From Kineothrix alysoides (GTDB taxonomy: Bacteria; Bacillota; Clostridia; Lachnospirales; Lachnospiraceae): 64,000 nt of DNA. A program made the translations under genes and the position numbers. The stretch covers positions 1,364,001 through 1,428,000 of the forward strand of contig NZ_JPNB01000002.1 of NCBI RefSeq assembly GCF_000732725.1. Reading direction: 5' to 3'. Shown one piece after another: positions 8,126 to 16,353 of this stretch. The stretch's first letter is position 1, and the number at the start of each line of letters is the position of its first letter. The notes below the pieces were generated by a model. It did no database searches. It was given only the letters and a program-made list of their open reading frames with translations, and was not told the origin of the DNA.

Positions 8126-8158
8126 AGCCGGTAGGGAATACTCCTTACCGGCTTTTAT
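8126..8158 (+). terminator. Rho-independent terminator of tail-fibre gene
   Basis: AGCCGGTAGGG, loop, CCTTACCGGCTTTT. The stem of about 10 bp is followed by TTTT, 42 nt after the stop codon. The stretch 8160-8477 beyond it shows no gene. Confidence 0.8.
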
Positions 8159-8477
8159 ATTACTGATATGCTATAGAATAGGCGGCTGTTTTTATTTCAT
8201 AACTCAAAGTTTACTGAATAATCCGCCTTATTTGAGTAATTTAGTCCATCACAGCTAACTCGCAAACGAAGCATTTATATGGGATAGCGCAAAGGCAACA
8301 AAAAACAGCGCAATGCAAAAGTTGATTACATTAGATTACACCTTCTAGCCTATGATACACAATATACTTTTCAGGCTTCTCTATGTTTGCAAATTTAATT
8401 TCAGGTATTATTTTCCACATAATCTGCAATATCATATCCGGTACACTTCCACGAACCATTCTCCTTTTCGCCACATG

Positions 8478-8511
8478 CCGCAGAAGCGCCTAGGATAATA
8501 CCCTTCTGCGG
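8478..8511. other. Hairpin just after the iron alcohol dehydrogenase gene
   Basis: A 9-bp perfect stem (CCGCAGAAG and complement) lies 8 nt beyond the stop of the minus-strand dehydrogenase gene. It lacks a T-run, so it may protect the mRNA 3' end rather than terminate. Confidence 0.35.
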
Positions 8512-8518
8512 CCGAGGC

Positions 8519-9697
8519 TCAAAGGACCGGAGGTTCTCCATAGTAACAGGCATTATATAAGGCGCAGCCCTTTTCTGAATCCATAACTGCAGGGGACATC
8601 TGTGTTGCCATAGCCGGGAGGGAACAATCGGCCCATTTTGGCACCCATTCAAAATATGCGGCTTCCGGTATTCCCATTTCTTTAAAGGAGATTTCCAGAG
8701 AGAGCTCCTTCCTCAGTAAAAGCAGATGATTTGCAAGAGCTTGTGACAGCTCTTTTTTATTTCCCGAGTATCCCAGACGCTTTGCCAAAGCGGCATAATT
8801 GGGATGTGGGCCGCATAATGCCATAGTGTAAGGGAGCATCAGGCCGCATACGCTGCCGTGAGACTTCCCGAAGGCAGGACCCGGATGATCATAGGAATGC
8901 GCAAGTCCGGTGCAGGAATTGGTGATAGCAGTGCCGGCCATAGCGGATGCAATGTGTATCTTCTCCCGGGCCAAAGCTTGAGCTGCCTGATCGGTACAAC
9001 TGTTCAGAGCCTCTTTTAGATACTCCAAAATATCTAAAGCGGCCTCCAAAGCAATCGCCTGCGCCATGACGGAAGCATTTTTGGCTGTGCTCGCTTCAAT
9101 GGCATGTGTAAGGGCGTCCATAGCGGTAGCGATACGGATGGAATCTGGAAGGGAATCCGTTAAGTCTGCGTCCAGCACAGCATAGTGGGGAATCAGGTGA
9201 TTGTCCAACAGCAATTGCTTTACCTGCGTCACAGGGTCTATGAAAACAGCTACGGAAGTTGCTTCAGAGCCTGTTCCGCTTGTAGTTGGAACGGATACGT
9301 GCACCGCCTTTTTGCCAAGCACGGGAAGCGTGAAGGGGATTAATGCATCTTCGAATGTCATGTCAGGATTTTCATAGAAAAGATGAATCGCTTTTGCTGT
9401 ATCCAGTACGCTGCCACCGCCGATGGCGAGAATCATATCCGGTTCAAAATTTCGTACTTCTTCCATGCAGGAAAAAATATCCTCTATATAGGGTTCGTTT
9501 CGGATCTGTGCAAGATAGCGGATTTCTGCCCCTGATTCTTTTGCGAGCTTTTCTATCGTATCCTTCAAAGAAGCATTGTAGCTTTTGCCGCCTCGTATAA
9601 TGCCTATTTTTGTTTTTCTGAGAGAGGCAAAAAAAGAAATGGAGCCTCTTCCGGTAATAAATTGAGGCATTGAGAGTATGGAATATGGGTGGGACAT
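8519..9697 (-). CDS. Iron-containing alcohol dehydrogenase
   Basis: A 392-residue group III dehydrogenase. The nucleotide-binding region has DMILAIGGGSVLDTAKA (GGGS motif) and TTSGTGSEAT. The metal site region has MDALTHAIEA and CTGLAHSYDHPGPAFGKSHG, giving the conserved histidines. It would interconvert an aldehyde and an alcohol with NAD(P)H. The start is the ATG at 9697, with AAAGGAGACTTTACC before it, rather than the upstream ATG at 9715. It is divergent from the aldolase operon, about 450 nt apart, so it may reduce an aldehyde released by that aldolase. That link is inference. Confidence 0.9.
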   Translation of the reverse strand: MSHPYSILSMPQFITGRGSISFFASLRKTKIGIIRGGKSYNASLKDTIEKLAKESGAEIRYLAQIRNEPYIEDIFSCMEEVRNFEPDMILAIGGGSVLDTAKAIHLFYENPDMTFEDALIPFTLPVLGKKAVHVSVPTTSGTGSEATSVAVFIDPVTQVKQLLLDNHLIPHYAVLDADLTDSLPDSIRIATAMDALTHAIEASTAKNASVMAQAIALEAALDILEYLKEALNSCTDQAAQALAREKIHIASAMAGTAITNSCTGLAHSYDHPGPAFGKSHGSVCGLMLPYTMALCGPHPNYAALAKRLGYSGNKKELSQALANHLLLLRKELSLEISFKEMGIPEAAYFEWVPKWADCSLPAMATQMSPAVMDSEKGCALYNACYYGEPPVL

Positions 9698-9781
9698 GGT
9701 AAAGTCTCCTTTCATAAAAAGGTGTTGCTGGTTAACGAATTGTGTATGAAATAGTTCCGATTAACGTGTTTCGCAGTTACT

Positions 9782-9942
9782 AGTGTACTGTCTCATTGAC
9801 ATTTCGCAAAATAGCTTGCCTGAATTTTAGGCTGCCTCGTTGTCGTCAATCGACGTAGCCACCGCTGCGCCTCATTCCTCCACCTTGCAGTTTGAAAATT
9901 CATTCGGCGCTATTTTGCTGAAAGTCAATGAGACAGTACACT
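9782..9942. repeat. Long palindromic intergenic element (161 bp)
   Basis: The ends AGTGTACTGTCTCATTGAC (9782-9800) and its exact complement (9924-9942) form a 19-bp terminal stem. The pairing continues inward (CAAAATAGC/GCTATTTTG, then TGAATTTT/AAAATTCA), so most of the element folds into one long hairpin with a GC-richer tip. No open frame is seen. It looks like a MITE or palindromic repeat unit; no second copy was seen in the window. Confidence 0.65.
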
Positions 9943-9982
9943 GGATACTAATATCATATAAATAAAAACATCATAGCAAATG

Positions 9983-10147
9983 TTACAAATGTCGTCAATA
10001 TGAGAAAATGTAATAAAAAGAGTTTAAGGTTATTGTGAATTAGTAACAAAGATGGTGAGTTTGAATAAATATAATTGACTATACTGCACAGTGGTGCTAT
10101 TCTATGGACAGGGGAGTTACAAAAGTAATATAAAGTTACAAATGTAA
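9983..10147 (+). promoter_or_regulatory. Promoter and SorC-type operators of the aldolase operon
   Basis: -35 TTGACT (10075-10080), 17-nt spacer, -10 TATTCT (10098-10103). Downstream are TTACAAAAGTAA (10117-10128) and TTACAAATGTAA (10136-10147), 19 bp apart. A related site TTACAAATGT lies at 9983-9992. Their position after the promoter suggests repression by the SorC protein encoded in the operon, relieved by a phosphorylated substrate. This is inference from position. Confidence 0.55.
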
Positions 10148-10173
10148 TGGCAAAGTTTGAAAAGGAGATAGAT

Positions 10174-10977
10174 ATGGCAAACGTAACACAAAGAATGAAT
10201 CATATTTTACAACCGGATGGAAAAACTTTTATTATGGCAATGGATCACGGTGCGAACTTTAACGTGCTTCCGGCGATGAAGGATCCGAAAAATTTAATAC
10301 GTGACGTAGCAATAGCAGGAGCGGATGCTTTCTTATCTACGGTGGGTATGGCAGATAAATTTGCGGATTCTTTTTTGGGAAAAGGAATTATTTTAAGGAT
10401 TGACGGAGGCGTTTCCTATTTAGGAGACCGTTCCAAGCCGATGCAGATAGTGGCTACGGCGGAAGATGCGCTGAGGCTCGGGGCAGATTCTGTTATTACG
10501 ATGGGATTTCCGGGTTCCAGGTTTGAAAACGAGGTGCTGAGCAATTTGTCAAGGGTTGTACTGGACTGCCATAAGTGGGGAATTCCGGTAACTGCGGAGA
10601 CATTGCCCAGAGGGTTTGAAAAGGCGGATGACTCGAGAACGCCGGAAAATATCACATTTGCATGCAGACAGGGGGTAGAGCTGGGTGCAGATATTATTAA
10701 GACGGAATATACGGGAGACCAGGACAGCTTCCATGAGCTGGTAGAAAGCGTATATGCGCCGGTAGTCATTCTGGGCGGTTCGAAGAAAGTTCCGGAGGAA
10801 CAGCTTTTACAGGAGATTAAGGATGCACTCGATGCAGGAGCGGCAGGAATCGCAATGGGAAGAAATATTTGGGGACACGAGACTCCCGCTAAATATGCAT
10901 CAGCCATTGCAAAACTGATACATGAAGGCTGCAGCGTGGATGCGGCATTAAAGGAGATACATTCAAAAACGATATAG
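10174..10977 (+). CDS. DhnA/LsrF-type class I aldolase
   Basis: A 267-residue TIM-barrel aldolase of the DeoC/FbaB/LsrF group. It contains IMAMDHGANF near the N-terminus, ADIIKTEYTGD with the probable Schiff-base lysine, and a phosphate-binding C-terminal part (VILGGSKK and GAAGIAMGRNIWG). It would cleave or join a phosphorylated sugar; the substrate cannot be told from sequence. The start at 10174 has AAAAGGAGATAGAT before it; an ATG at 10147 is in frame but lies in an operator. It is the first gene of the operon with the zinc dehydrogenase, SorC, permease and RibF-like genes. Confidence 0.87.
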   Translation: MANVTQRMNHILQPDGKTFIMAMDHGANFNVLPAMKDPKNLIRDVAIAGADAFLSTVGMADKFADSFLGKGIILRIDGGVSYLGDRSKPMQIVATAEDALRLGADSVITMGFPGSRFENEVLSNLSRVVLDCHKWGIPVTAETLPRGFEKADDSRTPENITFACRQGVELGADIIKTEYTGDQDSFHELVESVYAPVVILGGSKKVPEEQLLQEIKDALDAGAAGIAMGRNIWGHETPAKYASAIAKLIHEGCSVDAALKEIHSKTI

Positions 10978-11016
10978 GGGGATACATTAAAAATAATATA
11001 AAGGAGTGAAGTTTAA

Positions 11017-12063
11017 GTGAGCACATATAAGTTAGGTATCTTGACGGATAAGAAGAAAATAGAAGTAAAGGATGTGGAAAAGAGAGAACCTGATAAAAAA
11101 CAGGTATTGGTAAAGGTGGATTCCTGTGCGATCTGTACCTTGGAGCAGAGATTTTATACGGGAGTCATGAACCGCTACCCTTTTGCCGGCGGACATGAGG
11201 TTGCCGGTGTTGTCGAAGCAGTGGGAGAGGGCGTTAAGAACGTAAAGGAGGGAGACAAAGTAAGTATCCGCCTGCTGACTTCCTGCGGGGAATGCTATTA
11301 TTGCCGTAACGGTCATGAGAACCAATGCGTTATTTCCTTTATTGCGGAGACTCATAAGGGAATCGCAGGGCCGGGTGGAATGGCGGAGTACATGATGGTA
11401 GACGCTAAGAATGTTTATAAGATGGCTGATGACATCAATCTGGAACATGCAGCATTGACGGAGCCTCTTGCATGCTGCGTGCACAGTATACAAAATGGAG
11501 ATATACAGCTTGGGGATGATGTTGTGGTAATCGGAGTCGGTATCATGGGGGCGCTTCATATCCAGCTCGCCAAATTAAAGGGTGCACGCGTTATCGCTTG
11601 TGAGGTAGATGAGGCAAGGCTCGAGGTAGCGCGTAAAATGGGAGCGGACGTCACGATTAACTCGAAAGCAGAGGATGTTGTTGCCAGAGTAAAAGAGCTT
11701 ACCGAGGGAAGAGGTGCTGACGTGGTATTCTGTACGGTAGCGATTCCTGCAATCGGAAGTCAGGCAGTACAGATGACAGGAAAAGTAGGGAAAACTGTAT
11801 TTTATTCCTCTTTTCATCCGGACAACCCTATTGAAATCAGCCCGAATAAGATTCATTCCACGGAGCAGATCATTACAGGATCCGTTAATCCGCAGACCAA
11901 GGATTTCCTCATAGCGACAAAGCTTCTTTCGGGCGGCATGATAGATGTAACGGAGCTGATTTCCGGCAAAGTGCCTTTTGACAGAATGGAAGAGGCGTTT
12001 GAGAAAGCGGTGGATCCTTCCACATACCGTATTATAGTAAAATGCAGTCAAAGAAGTTGCTAA
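11017..12063 (+). CDS. Zinc-dependent medium-chain alcohol/polyol dehydrogenase
   Basis: A 348-residue MDR protein. Catalytic zinc ligands are the Cys in SCAICTLEQ and the His-Glu in GGHEVAG. The four structural-zinc cysteines are in SCGECYYCRNGHENQC. The Rossmann fold has VVVIGVGIMGALHIQLA. It resembles sorbitol or threonine dehydrogenases and would oxidise a secondary alcohol with NAD. The start is GTG at 11017 with AAGGAG 10 nt before. It follows the aldolase gene by 39 nt, in the same operon. Confidence 0.88.
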   Translation: MSTYKLGILTDKKKIEVKDVEKREPDKKQVLVKVDSCAICTLEQRFYTGVMNRYPFAGGHEVAGVVEAVGEGVKNVKEGDKVSIRLLTSCGECYYCRNGHENQCVISFIAETHKGIAGPGGMAEYMMVDAKNVYKMADDINLEHAALTEPLACCVHSIQNGDIQLGDDVVVIGVGIMGALHIQLAKLKGARVIACEVDEARLEVARKMGADVTINSKAEDVVARVKELTEGRGADVVFCTVAIPAIGSQAVQMTGKVGKTVFYSSFHPDNPIEISPNKIHSTEQIITGSVNPQTKDFLIATKLLSGGMIDVTELISGKVPFDRMEEAFEKAVDPSTYRIIVKCSQRSC

Positions 12064-12124
12064 ATCTTGTCAAATTGCGTAAAATGTACCTAAGTATAAA
12101 TACAATGCAAGGTAGGTATAAATT

Positions 12125-13081
12125 ATGCAAAAGGGTAATATAACGGAAGCGATGATTAATGAGTATACGAAAATTGCGTATTACTATCATAAGGCAGGAT
12201 TTACTCAGGAAGAAATTGCAAATAAGATGAATATGTCCAGACAGCGGGTAAACCGTATTCTGGCGGAATGCATCTCGCTTGGCATCGTACAGATACATGT
12301 AGTCAATATAAATGAAAACTATATGGATATAGAAGCAGGCCTGGAGAAGAAGTTCAATTTAAAGGGCGCCTGTGTCATGAACAATCTGATTAAGGAAAAT
12401 ATTTATGTGGATTTGGGAATGGCAGCAGGAAGATATATCGGTAATTTTATCAATGAAGGAGATACAGTAGGCTTTTCCAGAGGGCGCGCCACCGCAGCCA
12501 TGGTAGATTATATGCCGTTGCTGAGGAAGGAAAACCTGACGGTAACTCAACTTCTGGGAAGTGCGAATCATGACAGAGAGCACGTTGCCGTGGATGATAT
12601 CGTACATAACTTTGCAGTAAAGTTACAGGCAAAACCAGTTATGCTTTATGCGCCAGTTATTGTTCAAAGCAGTGAATTGCAGAATTCTATTATAAAAGAA
12701 CCGTTTTTTCAGGAGGCTTATAATACGGTAAGGAATTGCAATGTGGCGATTGTTGGTATCGGAACCGCAAGCGGCCAGACAGAGCATCTTTTACCATTGA
12801 ATGCCATACAGGAGACGGAAGACGATAAAGAAAAAATGGAACGGGCGGTAGGAGAAGTGGGTACACACTTTTTCGATGCCGAAGGAAGGCCTGTCATACC
12901 ATCCTACCGAAACCGGATCATTGCAATTTCGCTGGAGGACTATTTAAATATACCGATCAGAATCGGAATTGCAGGATTACCAGAAAAGGCAGATGCTATT
13001 TATGCAGCACTGAAAGGCGGATATATCAACGTATTAGTCACGGATCTGGAAACTGCAAAAATATTGAAACAGAAACCATAG
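12125..13081 (+). CDS. SorC-family transcriptional regulator
   Basis: A 318-residue regulator. The N-terminal helix-turn-helix at about residues 18-48 contains AGFTQEEIANKMNMSRQRVN. The large C-terminal domain is the SorC/CggR/DeoR-type sugar-phosphate binding fold (VGFSRGRATAAMVDYM; NVAIVGIGTAS; GIAGLPEKADAIYAALKGGY). Such proteins sense a phosphorylated sugar. It is encoded 61 nt after the dehydrogenase and probably acts on the operators before the aldolase gene. AAGGTAGGTATAAATT precedes its ATG. Confidence 0.9.
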   Translation: MQKGNITEAMINEYTKIAYYYHKAGFTQEEIANKMNMSRQRVNRILAECISLGIVQIHVVNINENYMDIEAGLEKKFNLKGACVMNNLIKENIYVDLGMAAGRYIGNFINEGDTVGFSRGRATAAMVDYMPLLRKENLTVTQLLGSANHDREHVAVDDIVHNFAVKLQAKPVMLYAPVIVQSSELQNSIIKEPFFQEAYNTVRNCNVAIVGIGTASGQTEHLLPLNAIQETEDDKEKMERAVGEVGTHFFDAEGRPVIPSYRNRIIAISLEDYLNIPIRIGIAGLPEKADAIYAALKGGYINVLVTDLETAKILKQKP

Positions 13082-13175
13082 TCATGGCGGATACGGATAT
13101 CGGAGACCCCTTTGTCAACGCTATCTCCATGACAAGCTTATTGGAAAGGAGAAGGTATAACAAAGGGGGTTTATT

Positions 13176-14555
13176 TTGTTACGCCATAATATGCATATGT
13201 CAGACAATAATCAAAACAATCAAGGGGGATCACTCGGGTTAATAGCATGCGTTACCATGATCTCAGGGGGAATGATCGGAAGCGCTATCTTTTCACTTTC
13301 AGGACTTACCGTTTATCTTGCAGGGCCGTCGGCTATTTTTTCATGGATTATAGCGGCTGCTATCATGTTGATTTACGGGCTTGTCGTAGCGGAATTATCC
13401 ACTATTTTTCCTAAATCGGGCGGCGTATTTGTTTTTCCGTCCAAGGCACTTGGAAAGACCGAAAAAACCGGAAAGTTCTGGGGCTGGATATCCACATGGG
13501 GGTACATTAACGCTAATATCGTGGCGATTGCATTTGCGGCTATCTATGTGGGCACTTATCTGGGAGTCGGTTTCCCGATTCTTGCCAATTTACAGATTCC
13601 TCTCGCTTTAGGGGCTATCGCATTTTGCTTTATCTTAAATACACTGAAGTTTGCCGTGGCGGGACGGCTTAATAACATTCTCGTAGGCATCTTGATTCTT
13701 ACAATGCTCATCTTCATCTGCGTGGGAATTTTCGGAGGCAGCTGGGATTCTTCGCAGCTTGTTCCCTTTTTCTCACAGGGCGCGTCAGGCAGTACAGGCT
13801 TTTTATCAGTAGTTCCTACCGCGATGGTCGGATACGGCTCCATTGTTGCCATTGCGTTTATGGTTTCCGAAGTGAAGGATCCGAACAAAAATGTTCCTAA
13901 ATCTATTCTCATTGCTATGGGCATTGTAGTTACTTTGTATTCGCTGATCATTCTGGCCACGGTCGGTTTGATTACAGCAGGTTATTTGGCGGAAAATCCG
14001 GGTATGCGGTTTATTCCTCTTTATGCGGCAAGCTTCACCAAATTGACAGCTTACCCATGGATCGCCAAGGTCATTTCCATATCGGCGGTATTGGCACTGC
14101 TTACCACAATGCTTGTTGTTATCGCTCTTACATCAAGAGCCATTGCAGCAACGGCAGAAGGCGGCCTGTTACCGGAGGCATTACGAAGAAACGGCAAGAC
14201 AGGAACACCTATTTACGCAACAATACTTGTAGCTGCACTCGGAGCCATCGTATCGTGCTTCCCTGAGTTTACGGCAGAAATCGTCAGTCTGGGTGCACTG
14301 TTCGCTGCTATTACCATCAGTATCAACTGTGTATCGCTGATTGTAGCGAGAAAGAAAAATGCATATGTGCCGGGTAACTTCCGTGCACCGGGTGGTAACG
14401 TACTCCCTGTTGTTGTCCTCATCATACTTATTATCTGCTACATCCCCGATATTATCGGCGGCGGCTGGGTACTTTGGCTTTACACCATTGCATGGTATTT
14501 ATTAGGGTTTATCATTTACAGCTACTATTCCAGAAAAAATAAAAAGGCAGAATGA
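13176..14555 (+). CDS. APC-superfamily amino acid permease
   Basis: A 459-residue protein with about 12 membrane helices. It contains the APC signature (ACVTMISGGMIGSAIFSL) and a middle region typical of the family (AIAFMVSEVKDPNKNVPKSI). It imports amino acids or related solutes by ion or solute exchange. The start is taken as TTG at 13176, 5 nt after AAGGGGGT; ATGs at 13191 and 13197 are alternatives but badly spaced. An amino acid-type importer beside an aldolase and dehydrogenases suggests that the operon handles an amine- or amino acid-linked substrate. That is inference. Confidence 0.88.
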   Translation: MLRHNMHMSDNNQNNQGGSLGLIACVTMISGGMIGSAIFSLSGLTVYLAGPSAIFSWIIAAAIMLIYGLVVAELSTIFPKSGGVFVFPSKALGKTEKTGKFWGWISTWGYINANIVAIAFAAIYVGTYLGVGFPILANLQIPLALGAIAFCFILNTLKFAVAGRLNNILVGILILTMLIFICVGIFGGSWDSSQLVPFFSQGASGSTGFLSVVPTAMVGYGSIVAIAFMVSEVKDPNKNVPKSILIAMGIVVTLYSLIILATVGLITAGYLAENPGMRFIPLYAASFTKLTAYPWIAKVISISAVLALLTTMLVVIALTSRAIAATAEGGLLPEALRRNGKTGTPIYATILVAALGAIVSCFPEFTAEIVSLGALFAAITISINCVSLIVARKKNAYVPGNFRAPGGNVLPVVVLIILIICYIPDIIGGGWVLWLYTIAWYLLGFIIYSYYSRKNKKAE

Positions 14556-14564
14556 GGTGACAGC

Positions 14565-15440
14565 ATGAAACAAATGAATATAGAAGCTATGAGGGATACG
14601 TATGTTGCGTTTGGCAGTTTTGACGGAGTTCATAAAGGGCACCTTGCGCTGTTAAAGGCACTGAGCGAAAAAGGAAAGAAGGATCAAAAGACGACTGTAG
14701 TTGTCAGTTGCTATTCCCCTTCTGACATGGAAGAGGGCGTACTTACAACAGAAGAGGAAAAAGAATATTTTATCGCGGATACGGGAGTCGACTGCTTCAT
14801 TTCCTGCAACATGGAGGAAGACGGTCTTTTACGGGAGAAGTTTTTGACAGAAGTAATCCTAGGCAAGCTGGGAGCGAAAGTCATTATGACGGCGGAGCAC
14901 GAGAGCGGCCTGGAAGAATTAAAAAGAGCGGCTAAACCATATGGATGCGAAGTATGTACGATAGAGCCCGTACTTTATAAAGACGAGATCATAAACAGCA
15001 GTCTTGTCAGAAAATATTTTATGGAATGTAGATTTGAAGAAGTTACGCAAATGTGCGGACATACCTACGTTATGATTGGGGAAATCGTACACGGCAAGGC
15101 GCTTGGAAGGACGGTGGGGATGCCTACAGCCAACCTGGGAGTGGGAGATACCAAGCTGAAACCGCCAAATGGTGTCTATGCCACAAGAAGCGTGGTAGAA
15201 GGCGAATGTTACCAGGGGCTTACGAATATCGGCACGAGGCCGTCCGTAGATGATCTTTCCATTATTACCATAGAAACCTTCCTGCTCGATTTCGCTAAGG
15301 ATATATACGGCAAGAAGCTGATTCTGGAGGTTCACTTATTTATCAGGGGCGTACAGAAGTTTGATAACCTTGAACAAGTACAGAATCAGGTACAGAAGGA
15401 TCTGGCACAAGTAAAAGATTACCTGGATTCCTTATCCTGA
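14565..15440 (+). CDS. RibF-like bifunctional riboflavin kinase / FAD synthetase
   Basis: A 291-residue protein. The N-terminal half is a nucleotidyltransferase with FGSFDGVHKGH (the HxGH-type box) and INSSLVRKYF (the second box, S-S-x-x-R). The C-terminal half is a riboflavin kinase with GRTVGMPTANL, LTNIGTRPSVDD and the catalytic Glu region IETFLLDF. Both active sites look intact, although the first half is divergent. It follows the permease by 9 nt, with GAGGTGACAGC before ATG, and is the last gene of the aldolase-SorC operon. RibF is usually found with truB/rbfA, so this may be a second, specialised copy. Confidence 0.82.
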   Translation: MKQMNIEAMRDTYVAFGSFDGVHKGHLALLKALSEKGKKDQKTTVVVSCYSPSDMEEGVLTTEEEKEYFIADTGVDCFISCNMEEDGLLREKFLTEVILGKLGAKVIMTAEHESGLEELKRAAKPYGCEVCTIEPVLYKDEIINSSLVRKYFMECRFEEVTQMCGHTYVMIGEIVHGKALGRTVGMPTANLGVGDTKLKPPNGVYATRSVVEGECYQGLTNIGTRPSVDDLSIITIETFLLDFAKDIYGKKLILEVHLFIRGVQKFDNLEQVQNQVQKDLAQVKDYLDSLS

Positions 15441-15551
15441 AAGTCCCCCTGATTATTAACGATCAAACAGAACGGCCTCCACACTACCGTGTGTATTGTC
15501 CGGTAACGGCGGTTCAATCAACTTAACATTGTTATTTTGAATAGCAGCATT

Positions 15552-15590
15552 GAGACTAATCCATACCGGGTTAGTCTCTTATTGTTTATT
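15552..15590 (+). terminator. Terminator of the aldolase-RibF operon
   Basis: GAGACTAA, loop, TTAGTCTC forms an 8-bp stem with extra CC/GG pairing possible in the loop. TTATTGTTTATT follows. It lies 110 nt after the RibF-like stop. Confidence 0.75.
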
Positions 15591-15775
15591 GCCGCAGCTC
15601 CTTTTGCAAAAAGAAAAGCCGCAGCTATTTAAAATATTGAAAACACTGTACAAAGTTATAGCTTATCCATAGGAAAGATGATATAATGAAATCGTCAAAA
15701 CAATAACAAGAATGTATGTTTATGCACACAGGAACACATGTAATACAAAAGAAATTGATAAAGGCGGCGAGGTAC

Positions 15776-16192
15776 ATGAGAGAGAAGGAATTTGTCTTTT
15801 GCGAAGTTGCGGAGGAGCGGTTAGGACGAGAGAATATATTAATTGTTGATGATGATTTAGAGATGCTTAAAATCTTTCGTTTTTATTTGCAGGATAAATA
15901 TAATGTGTCTGTAGTTAATTCCGGCGAGGCGGCGATAGAGCTTTTGGCGGATTATATCCCTGATGTGGTGCTTCTGGATTATTTGATGCCGGAGTGCAAT
16001 GGGACTGAGGTCTTCCAGTATATGAAGGAGCATGATAGGACGAAGAATATTCCGGTTATTTTTCTGACGGGAGTTACGGATGAGGATACGATCAGGGAGT
16101 GTCTTTCCTACCGCCCGGTGGATTACATCGTAAAGCCTATTGCGAAGAGGGCTTTGCAAAGCAAGCTGGATATGTTTTTTAAGACGTATTAA
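15776..16192 (+). CDS. Stand-alone response regulator receiver protein
   Basis: A 138-residue single-domain CheY-like protein. It has the acidic pocket (LIVDDDLEML), phosphoacceptor Asp (VVLLDYLMPECNG), Thr (VIFLTGV) and Lys (DYIVKPI). There is no output domain and no adjacent kinase, so it probably relays phosphate to another partner. The start is uncertain: ATG at 15776 has GGCGAGGT close before it, while an upstream ATG at 15716 gives a 158-residue form without a ribosome site. Confidence 0.8.
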   Translation: MREKEFVFCEVAEERLGRENILIVDDDLEMLKIFRFYLQDKYNVSVVNSGEAAIELLADYIPDVVLLDYLMPECNGTEVFQYMKEHDRTKNIPVIFLTGVTDEDTIRECLSYRPVDYIVKPIAKRALQSKLDMFFKTY

Positions 16193-16235
16193 TAATGATA
16201 AATATATAAATGTTTTTGGGATCATGAAAAGAAGT

Positions 16236-16283
16236 AAGGCGTCCGGTTTTGAGACTAGCGAAGGCTGGCGAACCGGAGGCCTT
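16236..16283 (+). terminator. Stem-loop after the receiver gene
   Basis: AAGGC-G-TCCGGTT pairs with AACCGGA-G-GCCTT, a stem of about 12 bp with one G/G mismatch and a 22-nt loop, followed by ATTATAA. It is a weak terminator or other RNA structure. Confidence 0.45.
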
Positions 16284-16353
16284 ATTATAATCAGAAAATT
16301 CGCATCGGGCGCTTTTTTGATTTAGCCATTATAAAAAAGGAGGAAGGACAAAA

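Noticed and set aside
8401-8652. Minus-strand frame overlapping the end of the iron dehydrogenase gene
   Set aside because: No ribosome site at any in-frame start, and most of it is out-of-frame dehydrogenase sequence; the tail holds a hairpin instead.
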